A stretch of 64,000 nucleotides of DNA from Chelativorans sp. AA-79 (GTDB lineage Bacteria; Pseudomonadota; Alphaproteobacteria; Rhizobiales; Rhizobiaceae): the NCBI RefSeq assembly GCF_029457495.1, contig NZ_CP120361.1:1690001-1754000 (forward strand), read 5' to 3'. The notes below the pieces were generated by a model. It did no database searches, was not told the origin of the DNA, and worked only from the letters and a program-made list of their open reading frames with translations. Both the position numbers and the translations under genes were made by a program. Shown here piece after piece: positions 27,223 through 35,008 of the stretch. How positions within the stretch are numbered: the stretch's first letter is position 1; each line of letters opens with the position of its first letter.

Positions 27223-27889
27223 GGCGACACAGCCGGACGTCCTGCGTCTGACATTGCCATTGTCTACGGAGGAGGCGCGGACGCTCCATCTGGGCGATAT
27301 GGCACTGCTGGACGGCGAGGTGACGGTCACCGCGGGATTCGTCACGCATGAGCGCGTCATTGCAGCGCTGGAGAAGGGAGAAGAACTCCCGCTCGACCTG
27401 CACGGCCAAGCGGTCTTTCACATGGGGGGCAGCTGCCGGCAGGAGAACGGCAAATGGCTGCCCAATTACGTCAATCCGACCACCTCCACCCGGTTCGACG
27501 CTTTCATGCCGACGATCATCCGGCGGTTGCGACTGACGTCCGTCGGCGGGAAGGGGGGCATGGGTGCCGAATGCGTCGAGGCGATGCGGGAGACCGGCTG
27601 TGTCTATTTCTCGATGCCGGGAGGTGCCGCGCCGCTTTTGTCCGCCGGTGCCGTGGAGCGCTTGGAGACGGGTTGGGACGATCTCATCGAGCAGTTCCGC
27701 CTGGCTCGCTATAGGCTCGAGTCCTTCGGCCCCGTGACCGTCGCCATCGATGCCCACGGCAACAGCATGTATCGTAATCTGCAGCAGCAGGCGGCAGGCC
27801 GATTGCCGGACATTCTGAGGGAACTTGAGGCGGCGCGAAGCACACCGAAACCTGTTCGGCCTGGAGATGACGATGCCCCGCTTTCTTGA
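27215..27889 (+). CDS. Fumarate hydratase/L-tartrate dehydratase beta subunit (class I)
   Basis: This 224-residue protein is the small subunit that completes the hydro-lyase active site. It shows LHLGDMALLDGEVTVTAGFV, YVNPTTSTRFDAFMP, TSVGGKGGMG and SFGPVTVAIDAHGNSMY. The start is an unusual TTG at 27215, eight bases inside the end of the alpha gene (CTTGAGTAG), so translation is probably coupled. The following MaoC gene in turn overlaps its 3' end by 17 bases. Confidence 0.9.
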   Translation: MSRATQPDVLRLTLPLSTEEARTLHLGDMALLDGEVTVTAGFVTHERVIAALEKGEELPLDLHGQAVFHMGGSCRQENGKWLPNYVNPTTSTRFDAFMPTIIRRLRLTSVGGKGGMGAECVEAMRETGCVYFSMPGGAAPLLSAGAVERLETGWDDLIEQFRLARYRLESFGPVTVAIDAHGNSMYRNLQQQAAGRLPDILRELEAARSTPKPVRPGDDDAPLS

Positions 27890-28322
27890 AGACTTCGAGA
27901 TCGGCGAAACCTGGGTCAGCAGGCCCTATGAGATGACGCAGGAGGAAATCATCTCCTATGCGTTGCAGAACGATCCACAACCCATGCACACGGATCCGGA
28001 AAAAGCGGCCGCCGGCCGGTTCGGCACGGTGATTGCGAGCGGCTGGCAGATAGCCGCGCTCTCAATGCGTCTTTTCATCGAGGGCGGGGGCCACGGCGAC
28101 ACACCCGTTGTTGGGCTCGGCATAGACGAATTGCGCTGGCGCAAGCCCGTACGTCCGGGAGACGTGCTCAAGGTCACCCGCGAGGTGATATCGACGGAAC
28201 GCTCCAAAAGCCGCCCCGAATTCGGTGTCATCCGCAGCAGGGTTACCGTTGCCAATCAGAACGGTGAGGCCGTCATGACGCTCGTCAGCCTCGGGCAGGT
28301 GCCTGCGCGTGCGGCCAAATGA
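27873..28322 (+). CDS. MaoC-like (R)-hydratase
   Basis: The 149-residue hot-dog-fold protein belongs to the MaoC family that hydrates enoyl-CoA or related thioesters. The hydratase segment is ALQNDPQPMHTDPEKAAAGR followed by FGTVIASGW, carrying the usual Asp/His pair. I prefer the ATG at 27873, six bases after GGAG; an ATG six bases earlier is in frame. It is the third gene of the overlapping unit with the iron-sulfur hydro-lyase and converges with the SDR at 28326, with only three bases between them. Confidence 0.9.
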   Translation: MPRFLEDFEIGETWVSRPYEMTQEEIISYALQNDPQPMHTDPEKAAAGRFGTVIASGWQIAALSMRLFIEGGGHGDTPVVGLGIDELRWRKPVRPGDVLKVTREVISTERSKSRPEFGVIRSRVTVANQNGEAVMTLVSLGQVPARAAK

Positions 28323-28325
28323 GGC

Positions 28326-29084
28326 TCAGAGGTGCCGCCCTTCGTCGACATTGATGACGATCCCGGTGCTGCTGGTCAGATCGACGATGCCGGCGACGAT
28401 CGCCCGGGCGACATCGTCGGGAGAGGTGACCTTCCGCAACGGCATCGCCCCGGCCATGGCCTCGAGCTGCTCTCGCGTGCGGCCGGCGACGAATTTCGTG
28501 TCCACCCCTGCCGGCGAGACCGAGATGACACGGATACGCGGCGCCAGGACTCTCGCCAGACCGATGGTGAGCGTGTCCAGCCCGCCCTTCGCCGCGCAAT
28601 AGGCGAGATTGCTGCCGACCCCTTTCTGCGCCGAGAGCGATGACACGTTGACTATGGCGGCGTTCTCGCCTTTTTCCAGCAGCGGCCGCATGGCGCGGAT
28701 GACGGCGAACGGCCCGCGCAGATTCACGATCACGATCCGGTCGAAGATCTCGTCGGTGAGTTTGTCGAGCTCGTTCAGCGGTATGGTCTGGCTGCTGCCG
28801 CCGCTGTTGACCAGCGCATCCAGCTTGCCGTAGCGTCTTCCGATGGCCTCCGCGGCGTCGCAGACGCATCGGGTGTCGTCGATGGCGATGCGCAGGGCCA
28901 TGTGACCGCTGCCAGCCATCTGTGCGATCAGCGCATCCGCGTCGTCCTTGCTGCTGTGATAGCCGACGACGACCCGTGTCCCGCGTGCCGCCAGCCTGAG
29001 TGCGGTGGCGCGTCCGATGCCGCTGCTCCCGCCGGTGACGAGAGCGACGTCGGGATATCCGGTCGGCTCAGTCTGCTGGGCCAC
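28326..29084 (-). CDS. Short-chain dehydrogenase/reductase (FabG-like)
   Basis: The 252-residue SDR has TGGSSGIGRATALRL, NSGGS in the NAG position, VNVSSLSAQKG and YCAAKGG for the catalytic Ser-Tyr-Lys set, and a usual C terminus. It is the last gene of the six-gene operon from 34124, overlapping the acyl-CoA synthetase by 17 bases. Acting after a ligase and a MaoC hydratase, it probably oxidises a 3-hydroxyacyl-CoA. Confidence 0.92.
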   Translation of the reverse strand: MAQQTEPTGYPDVALVTGGSSGIGRATALRLAARGTRVVVGYHSSKDDADALIAQMAGSGHMALRIAIDDTRCVCDAAEAIGRRYGKLDALVNSGGSSQTIPLNELDKLTDEIFDRIVIVNLRGPFAVIRAMRPLLEKGENAAIVNVSSLSAQKGVGSNLAYCAAKGGLDTLTIGLARVLAPRIRVISVSPAGVDTKFVAGRTREQLEAMAGAMPLRKVTSPDDVARAIVAGIVDLTSSTGIVINVDEGRHL

Positions 29085-30621
29085 TGGCGTCCCCCCAATA
29101 GGGCTTCTTGAGTTCCTGTTTCAGGACCTTGCCGACGGCTGACCGCGGCAGTTCGCCCCGCAGTTCGATCCGCGAGACCCGCTGCATCTTGCCGAGACGC
29201 GCATTGACCCATTCGCGTATCTGGGCGGGTTCGATCCGTGCGCCCGGCCTGGCGACCACAACTCCGAGCGGGGTCTCGCCCCACTTCTCATTCGGTATCG
29301 CGATCACCACGGCATCCTCGATATCGGGATGCTCGCGCAGTTTCTCCTCGATGTCGGAGGCATAGATGTTGAAGCCGCCCGATATGATGACGTCCTTCTT
29401 GCGGTCGACCAGCGTCAGGAACCCGTCTTCGTCGAAGACGCCGATATCGCCCGTGCGGTGATAAAGGACGCCGTCCTTGTTGCGCCAGTAGAAGGCCTCG
29501 TCCGCGGCCGGGTTGCGAAAATAGCCGGACATCATCATCGCCGAACGGCCGATGACCTCGCCCCGCTCGCCGACCGGCACGTCGTAGCCCTCTTCGTCCA
29601 CGACCCGGATCTCGTTGCCGGGGGCCGGCTTGCCGACCGTGTGCGCCTTGTCTGGATGGGCCGTCACGTCCAGCATGCAGGTGCACCCGCCCTCGGTCAG
29701 CCCATACACTTCGATGAAGCGGCCCGGCCATTCCTGGGCTACGCGTAGTTTGTCGGTAGCGGGCAGGGGAGCGCCGGTGCTTTGTTTCACCCGGAAATGC
29801 GTAAGGTTCCGGCCGGCGAAGCTGTCGGCCGAGAGAATGCGTTGATACTGCACGGGAACCAACATGGTATGGGTTGCCGCGTATTTCTCCGCGAGGTCAA
29901 GATAGCCCTCGGCGTCGAATTTTTGCATCATGACGACGCGACCCCCGTGCAACAGCGTCATCAGCAGTGGCATCAGCGTCGTGTTGGAATAAAGCGGCGT
30001 CGCCAGAAGCATCGTGCTGAAGGGATCGAGGTCAAATACACCGCGTGACGCTTGGCGGTAGCGCATGGCATGCGAATGGACGATGCCCTTGGCCGTTCCG
30101 GTGGTGCCGGAACTGTAGATGATATTGAACGCGTTTTCCGGCGGCACCTGCCGCGGTGCCGGCAGTGGGTGCGATCCCGCGACGAAATCGTTGAGTTCAC
30201 CCGCCTCGCGATCCGGGCGAACCGTCACGATCTCCGGTGAGATGAACGGCTTCAGGGCCCCGAGATATTTGCCGTCGGCAAAGATGAGGCCAGGCGCGCA
30301 GTTGCCGATCATGCCGGCGAGGGCTTCGGGATGTGCCGACGTCTGCAGGGGGACGGCGCATTGGCCGGCGGCGATCACCGCGAGATAGGCCGTCACCAGC
30401 CCGATGCTCACGTCGCCGAGCAGGACCACACGATCGCCGGTCGATCCGGTTGCGGCAATCGCTCCTGCCATGGCCAGCGTTTCCGTGCGCAATTGCCTCC
30501 AGCTTCCTTGGGCATCGCCGCAGATCAAGGCGATGTCGTCGGGACGCTCGGCGGCATGCGCTAGAATGCCGTCGATCACCCGTCCGTCCTCATCCCTGTT
30601 CGGCGCAATAGCGAGGTTCAT
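29068..30621 (-). CDS. AMP-forming acyl-CoA synthetase
   Basis: The 517-residue enzyme activates a carboxylic acid to its CoA thioester using ATP. The P-loop-like core IIYSSGTTGTAKGIVHSHAM, the EVYGLTEGG motif, TGDIGVFDEDGFLTLVDRKK hinge and the C-terminal catalytic Lys region PRSAVGKVLKQEL are all present. It overlaps the MaoC gene upstream (four bases) and the SDR downstream. Its substrate is unknown. Confidence 0.95.
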   Translation of the reverse strand: MNLAIAPNRDEDGRVIDGILAHAAERPDDIALICGDAQGSWRQLRTETLAMAGAIAATGSTGDRVVLLGDVSIGLVTAYLAVIAAGQCAVPLQTSAHPEALAGMIGNCAPGLIFADGKYLGALKPFISPEIVTVRPDREAGELNDFVAGSHPLPAPRQVPPENAFNIIYSSGTTGTAKGIVHSHAMRYRQASRGVFDLDPFSTMLLATPLYSNTTLMPLLMTLLHGGRVVMMQKFDAEGYLDLAEKYAATHTMLVPVQYQRILSADSFAGRNLTHFRVKQSTGAPLPATDKLRVAQEWPGRFIEVYGLTEGGCTCMLDVTAHPDKAHTVGKPAPGNEIRVVDEEGYDVPVGERGEVIGRSAMMMSGYFRNPAADEAFYWRNKDGVLYHRTGDIGVFDEDGFLTLVDRKKDVIISGGFNIYASDIEEKLREHPDIEDAVVIAIPNEKWGETPLGVVVARPGARIEPAQIREWVNARLGKMQRVSRIELRGELPRSAVGKVLKQELKKPYWGDASGPAD

Positions 30622-31079
30622 GGATTCTCGATCAACAGAATATGCCGGGCGACAAGGGCGGGTTTCTCCCTCCCTTCGATCTCGATTTCCTCGTCGAATT
30701 CGAGCCGCGTGCCGACCGCATGCGCGGCCGCGCGCGCCAGCGACTGCCTGAGGCGGATATGGCTGCCCACGGGAACGGGTGCCACGAAGCGTAAACGGTC
30801 ATAGCCGTAGTTGAGGCCTCTTCCGCGTTTGCGGATGGCATAGATTTCACGCTGCAGGACCGGGACGAGCGAAAGCAGATAAAGGCCGTGCGCGATCGTG
30901 CGGCCCTCGGGCATCTCGCCGCGTGCGCGCTCGACATCGACGTGGATCCAGTGATCGTCGCCCGAAAGTCTGGCAAAATCGTCGATGGCCCGCTGGGTCA
31001 CCGCGATCCACCCGGAGGTCCCGAGAACCTGGCCGACATAGGCCTTGAGCTCCAGGGCGTGTTCGACCGTGAGCGTCAT
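30618..31079 (-). CDS. MaoC-like (R)-hydratase
   Basis: The 153-residue product shows a complete hydratase-2 motif, RLSGDDHWIHVDVERA, followed by TIAHGLYLLSLVP, giving the Asp/His catalytic pair of (R)-specific enoyl-CoA hydratases. The start MTLTVEH at 31079 overlaps the upstream oxidoreductase by four bases. It is only distantly similar to the MaoC protein at 27873. In the operon it would hydrate the enoyl-CoA formed from the ligase product. Confidence 0.92.
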   Translation of the reverse strand: MTLTVEHALELKAYVGQVLGTSGWIAVTQRAIDDFARLSGDDHWIHVDVERARGEMPEGRTIAHGLYLLSLVPVLQREIYAIRKRGRGLNYGYDRLRFVAPVPVGSHIRLRQSLARAAAHAVGTRLEFDEEIEIEGREKPALVARHILLIENP

Positions 31080-32107
31080 GTGCACCCCCCGTTGCGCGCG
31101 GAACCCGGGCGCGTTTCAGCCAGCGACGTGTCGACGGCCAGCACCACTTTTCCGATCTGCTCGTTGCGGTCCAGAATGCCGTGCGCCTTGCGAACCTCCT
31201 CGAAAGGCAGGATCGCGTGGATGCGGTTCACGATGCGCCGGGCTTCGAGCAGTGGCCAGACCTCCCTGACCAGCGCCTCGGCCAGCCTGCCCTTGTATGC
31301 GGGAGGCTGCGGCCGGATAGTGGAACCCGAAAGGCTCAGCCGGCGCCGCACGATCTTGCGGATGTTCACCTCGGCCGTTTCGTCCTGGTGGCTGGCGATG
31401 AACACCAGACGGCCGTCGGCGTTCAGAAGATCGAGCTGTCTTTGCGTATAGGGTCCCGCCTGCGCATCGAGTATGACGTCGACGCCCTTGCCCGCCGTCA
31501 GCCTCAGGATTTCCTTGTCCCAATCGCCACGATAATCGACCGCCGCCTGTGCGCCCATCTCCAGGCAGATCCGGCGCTTCTCGTCCGTGCCGGCGGTGGC
31601 ATAGACGGTGGCGCGGCGAAGCTGCCGCGCGATCTGGATGGCGGCCATGCCGACTCCGCTGGTGCCGCCCTGGACGAGGAGGGACTCGCCTTCCGCCAGG
31701 CGCCCGCCCCAGATGACGTTGTTCCACGCGGTGAAGAAGGCTTCGGGCAGAGCGGCGGCTTCGGCGAAGGTGCACCCGGCCGGCACGGGCATGCACTGCA
31801 CCGCCGGAACGACGCAGAATTCGGCATAGCCGCCGCCATTGGTCAGCGCGCACACCGCATCGCCGACGGCGATGCCGCTCACCTCCGCGCCGACCGCATC
31901 GACGATGCCAGAGACGTCGAGACCGGGTATGGGTGACGCATCGGGCGGCGGCGGATAGAGCCCCCGTCGCTGCTGGATGTCGGGCCGGTTCACGCTGGCG
32001 GCGATCACGCGGATCACGACATCCGCCGGTCCCGGTTGCGGCTTCGGCTGTTCGGCGAGATGCAGGACCTCCGGGCCGCCTGCGCCACGGATTTCGACGA
32101 CGCGCAT
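31076..32107 (-). CDS. Zinc-independent quinone oxidoreductase-like MDR enzyme
   Basis: The 343-residue medium-chain reductase starts MRVVEIRGAGGPEVLHLAEQ and has ASVNRPDIQQRRGLYPPPP, GLDVSGIVDAVG and the NADPH site VQGGTSGVGMAAIQIARQL. The zinc-binding residues of alcohol dehydrogenases are absent, as in the quinone oxidoreductase or enoyl reductase group. It likely reduces an activated double bond in the operon's pathway. Confidence 0.92.
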   Translation of the reverse strand: MRVVEIRGAGGPEVLHLAEQPKPQPGPADVVIRVIAASVNRPDIQQRRGLYPPPPDASPIPGLDVSGIVDAVGAEVSGIAVGDAVCALTNGGGYAEFCVVPAVQCMPVPAGCTFAEAAALPEAFFTAWNNVIWGGRLAEGESLLVQGGTSGVGMAAIQIARQLRRATVYATAGTDEKRRICLEMGAQAAVDYRGDWDKEILRLTAGKGVDVILDAQAGPYTQRQLDLLNADGRLVFIASHQDETAEVNIRKIVRRRLSLSGSTIRPQPPAYKGRLAEALVREVWPLLEARRIVNRIHAILPFEEVRKAHGILDRNEQIGKVVLAVDTSLAETRPGSARNGGCT

Positions 32108-32142
32108 CGATTCACCTCTCTTGGGAAACAGCCCGCATCGCA

Positions 32143-33129
32143 CTAGGCCTCCCAGTCGTGCACGACAGGATTTGACAGCCGGCCCAATCCTTCCACTTCG
32201 ATGTCGAGCCTCCCGCTGAGCTTGTGCAGATTGACCGACCGGTGTCCGTTGGGAAAGTTTCCGATGCCTTTTGCCGAAGTTCCGAAACAGATAACGTCTC
32301 CAGGCTCGAGGGTGAAGTAGCGACTGGCTTCCGCAACCACCTCTTCGACCTTGAAGCGGTAGCTCGAGGTGGAGTCGACGGCAAAAGGTTCGCCGTCGAA
32401 CCAACCCTTCACTTCGAGATTGTTTGGATCTGAAACCTCGTCCGCCGTCGTCAGCCATGGTCCCATCGGCCCGAAGGTGTCCGTCGCCTTGGAACGGGTA
32501 TGATAGACGAAATAAACGTCGCGATCGTCGTCGCCATGGCGCCGCCGCCACGCCAGATGGTGGGGACGGAGCAAGTTCGGTTCGCGGGTGGTGGCGATCG
32601 AATCCATGCCGAATTTCATGCCATGAGACGTGACGTCGTTGATGATGGAATAGCCGAAAATGGCCTTGCGCGCCTCTGACACGTCGATTTTCCGGCACTT
32701 CTTGCCGATCACGGCGGCAAGCTCCAGTTCGGGGATGGTCTCGCCGTAATGCTCTTCCATGACGATCGGCTTGTTGTGGCCGGTCAGACAGGACGGGGCT
32801 TTCAGGAAGAAGTTGGGCACGCCCGGGTCCACATGCGCCGATTTGCGGATGCCCATGTTGTTGAAGGCGACGCCCAGGATCTTCGAGGGGCGGTTCTGCG
32901 GGGCGAGCCAGTCGAGGGATTCAGGGTCGAGCGGCGCGGCCTCGCCCCTGCGAAGAGCCTCCTCCACCCGCGCACGTTCGTCCGCCCCGCCTTCGATCAG
33001 ATCCTGCATCGTGCGTGGCGCTTCGCCGAGATCCGCGCTTTCACACAGTTCGGACAGGAGCAGGGCCGAATTGCCTTTTTTGACGACCAGTGCGGGTTTG
33101 CCCTGCCGGCTTATGGTGCCAAGTTTCAT
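32143..33129 (-). CDS. Fumarylacetoacetate hydrolase family protein
   Basis: The 328-residue protein has the FAH C-terminal catalytic domain: ILGVAFNNMGI, YGETIPELELAAVIGKKCRK (metal-binding glutamates), AIFGYSIINDVTS and EPGDVICFGTSAKGIG. Such enzymes cleave C-C bonds in oxo acids, or hydrate or decarboxylate them. The start MKLGTISRQGK at 33129 is preferred. It sits second in the operon, between the DUF6282 gene and the reductase gene. Confidence 0.92.
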   Translation of the reverse strand: MKLGTISRQGKPALVVKKGNSALLLSELCESADLGEAPRTMQDLIEGGADERARVEEALRRGEAAPLDPESLDWLAPQNRPSKILGVAFNNMGIRKSAHVDPGVPNFFLKAPSCLTGHNKPIVMEEHYGETIPELELAAVIGKKCRKIDVSEARKAIFGYSIINDVTSHGMKFGMDSIATTREPNLLRPHHLAWRRRHGDDDRDVYFVYHTRSKATDTFGPMGPWLTTADEVSDPNNLEVKGWFDGEPFAVDSTSSYRFKVEEVVAEASRYFTLEPGDVICFGTSAKGIGNFPNGHRSVNLHKLSGRLDIEVEGLGRLSNPVVHDWEA

Positions 33130-33194
33130 GTCGTCTCCTCTGACCTGGAACCGGCGCCGGCCGAGGCCGTCCGGTCGATGCCGCTGCGGCGGTA

Positions 33195-34124
33195 TTAGGC
33201 GATGCCGACGAGTTTCGCCGGATTGTCTCGTATCATCACGCGCACGTCGTCTTCGGAGAAGCCGAGCGCCAGGCACAGTTTCACGGCCTGCCTGAGGCCT
33301 TCGACGGGGGAGGGGTTGTCTACCTGTCCAAGGTCGGAGCCGATCGAGGAATGCGTCACGCCCGCCGCCTCGATGTGTTCCCTGAGTTCTCCCGGCGCAA
33401 AAACGTTGAAGCGGCAATCCACGTAAAGGCAGGCGGACTGCTCTATCAGGGCCCCGAATTCCGCGAGCTCACGGATATCCTCGTAAGTGAAATGCAGCCC
33501 GTACATCGGATGGTTGACCAGCAGGCGCTTGACACCGCGTTTCTTCGCCTCGGTGAAAAGGGTCCATATCTCCGAAATGTGCAGATGTCCCGAGGACAGG
33601 ATGGCGTCGAACTCGGCAATGGAATCGAGGATCTCCTTGACGACGTCGAGAAGTTCCCCATACGCGTCGACCACCGTGATGCCCGGTGACTTCTTCAGTT
33701 GAACGTTCGATGCAAGACGCGTCTTTCGGTGCGAGCTTCGGATGTGGTTCGCCGATTGCGCCGTGGGCATCCAGATGAGCTTGGCGCCCATCTTGAGTTG
33801 GGCGTCCACGACGAAGGGATTTAGCCCGCCGGTGGAGTTGTTCAGCACGAGCCCGCCGAACATCGCCACATTGTGATGGCCCAGCACGCGGTTCATTATC
33901 GGCAGAAAAGGAGCGACCGAATAGTGGTGATCCTTGAACAGGATGCCCCGCATGCCGGTTGCGGCCGCCTGTTCCACCGCTTCGAAATGGTCCAGCTGCC
34001 GGGGCATTGTCGAGGGTCCGGAATGGACGTGGAGATCGACCGCGCCCTGCAGCAGCTCGTCAACGATCGCATCGTCGATGTTCGCGATCAACGCGCGAAC
34101 CTCGGCGCGGTTCTTTTCAGACAT
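33195..34124 (-). CDS. DUF6282-family protein, amidohydrolase-like
   Basis: The 309-residue protein begins with a metal-hydrolase-like segment, LLQGAVDLHVHSGPSTMPRQ (HVH), then FKDHHYS, LLVNHPMYGLHFTYED and IGSDLGQVDNPSPVEGL near the C terminus. These are TIM-barrel amidohydrolase positions, and I recognise it as the uncharacterised DUF6282 group. It is the first gene of the six-gene operon divergent from the IclR regulator, so it may hydrolyse an amide or lactone precursor. The function is not established. Confidence 0.8.
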   Translation of the reverse strand: MSEKNRAEVRALIANIDDAIVDELLQGAVDLHVHSGPSTMPRQLDHFEAVEQAAATGMRGILFKDHHYSVAPFLPIMNRVLGHHNVAMFGGLVLNNSTGGLNPFVVDAQLKMGAKLIWMPTAQSANHIRSSHRKTRLASNVQLKKSPGITVVDAYGELLDVVKEILDSIAEFDAILSSGHLHISEIWTLFTEAKKRGVKRLLVNHPMYGLHFTYEDIRELAEFGALIEQSACLYVDCRFNVFAPGELREHIEAAGVTHSSIGSDLGQVDNPSPVEGLRQAVKLCLALGFSEDDVRVMIRDNPAKLVGIA

Positions 34125-34161
34125 CTGCAGGACCCCTCGCTTCGTTTGGCCGGTTTTTGAA

Positions 34162-34220
34162 TTAGAGCTTGACGGCTCGCGGCCACAATGTATCTAGCTG
34201 GCATGTTCCATCTGGCGGAA
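34162..34220. promoter_or_regulatory. Overlapping divergent promoters with IclR-type operator
   Basis: Forward: TTGACG (34170-34175), 16 bases, TATCTA (34192-34197) would drive the IclR gene. Reverse: TTGTGG (34189-34184), 16 bases, TCTAAT (34167-34162) would drive the DUF6282 operon. The two promoters occupy the same DNA, so polymerase cannot use both at once. A 15-base pseudo-palindrome, TTCCATCTGGCGGAA at 34206-34220, resembles IclR operators and lies over the expected forward start site, fitting autoregulation. All of this is predicted from sequence. Confidence 0.55.
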
Positions 34221-34231
34221 TGAGGAGGAGC

Positions 34232-35008
34232 ATGGGGGTCAGATCGGTCCAACGTGCGCTTGCCGTGTTGCAGGAACTGAACCTGCAGCCTTACACCTCG
34301 ATCGCGCGGCTGCATGCGCGTACGGGCTTGCCCAAGCCGACACTGGTGCGCCTCCTCAGGACGCTCGAAGAAGCCGGTTTCGTGGAGAACGATCAGCGGC
34401 TCGGCGGCTATCAGGTGAGCGCGTTGGTGAGCTCCCTGAGCTCCGGATTCCACAAGGAACCCATGGTCGTGGAGGCCGGGCGGCCCTGGGCCATCGCCGT
34501 GACGCGCAAGCACCAATGGCCGGTATCGATTTCGCTCCTCGACAGGGATGCCGTTGTCGTACGGTTCTCTACTGTGCCGGACAGCGCGATCTCACCGTTC
34601 CATGCCACCGTGAACATGCGGTTGCCGCTCATCACCCGCGGCATGGGGCTGGCCTACCTTGCCTTTACCTGCGAGCCGGAATTCGAGCTGATCGTGGACA
34701 TGCTGCGGGCATCGGACGACCCCGAGCACGCCCTGGCGCATCATTCGCGCGAGCTAAGGCGGCTCGTGGAACATGTCAGATCCGTGGGCTATGCAACACG
34801 TGCTCCGCATGTTGAGCCGAAAAATTCCAATACGATAGCCGTGCCGATCTTCGGCAGCGACAACAAGGTGAAAGCCAGTCTCGGGCTGACTTACTTCACC
34901 TCCGCCTTTAAATCCCAGGAGGAGGCCTGCGCGCGCTATGCGCCTGTTCTCAAGGCCGCAGCCTCCGAAATATCGCAAGACCTCGCTCGGCTCAATCGGG
35001 CGCCCTGA
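34232..35008 (+). CDS. IclR-family transcriptional regulator
   Basis: The 258-residue regulator has an N-terminal winged helix (SIARLHARTGLPKPTLVRLL) and the IclR effector-binding domain. The ATG at 34232 follows AGGAGGAGC; a longer frame upstream lacks such a site. It is divergent from the catabolic operon at 34124, the usual arrangement for IclR activators or repressors of aromatic or carboxylate breakdown. Its 3' end overlaps the convergent phosphodiesterase gene by 73 bases. Confidence 0.92.
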   Translation: MGVRSVQRALAVLQELNLQPYTSIARLHARTGLPKPTLVRLLRTLEEAGFVENDQRLGGYQVSALVSSLSSGFHKEPMVVEAGRPWAIAVTRKHQWPVSISLLDRDAVVVRFSTVPDSAISPFHATVNMRLPLITRGMGLAYLAFTCEPEFELIVDMLRASDDPEHALAHHSRELRRLVEHVRSVGYATRAPHVEPKNSNTIAVPIFGSDNKVKASLGLTYFTSAFKSQEEACARYAPVLKAAASEISQDLARLNRAP

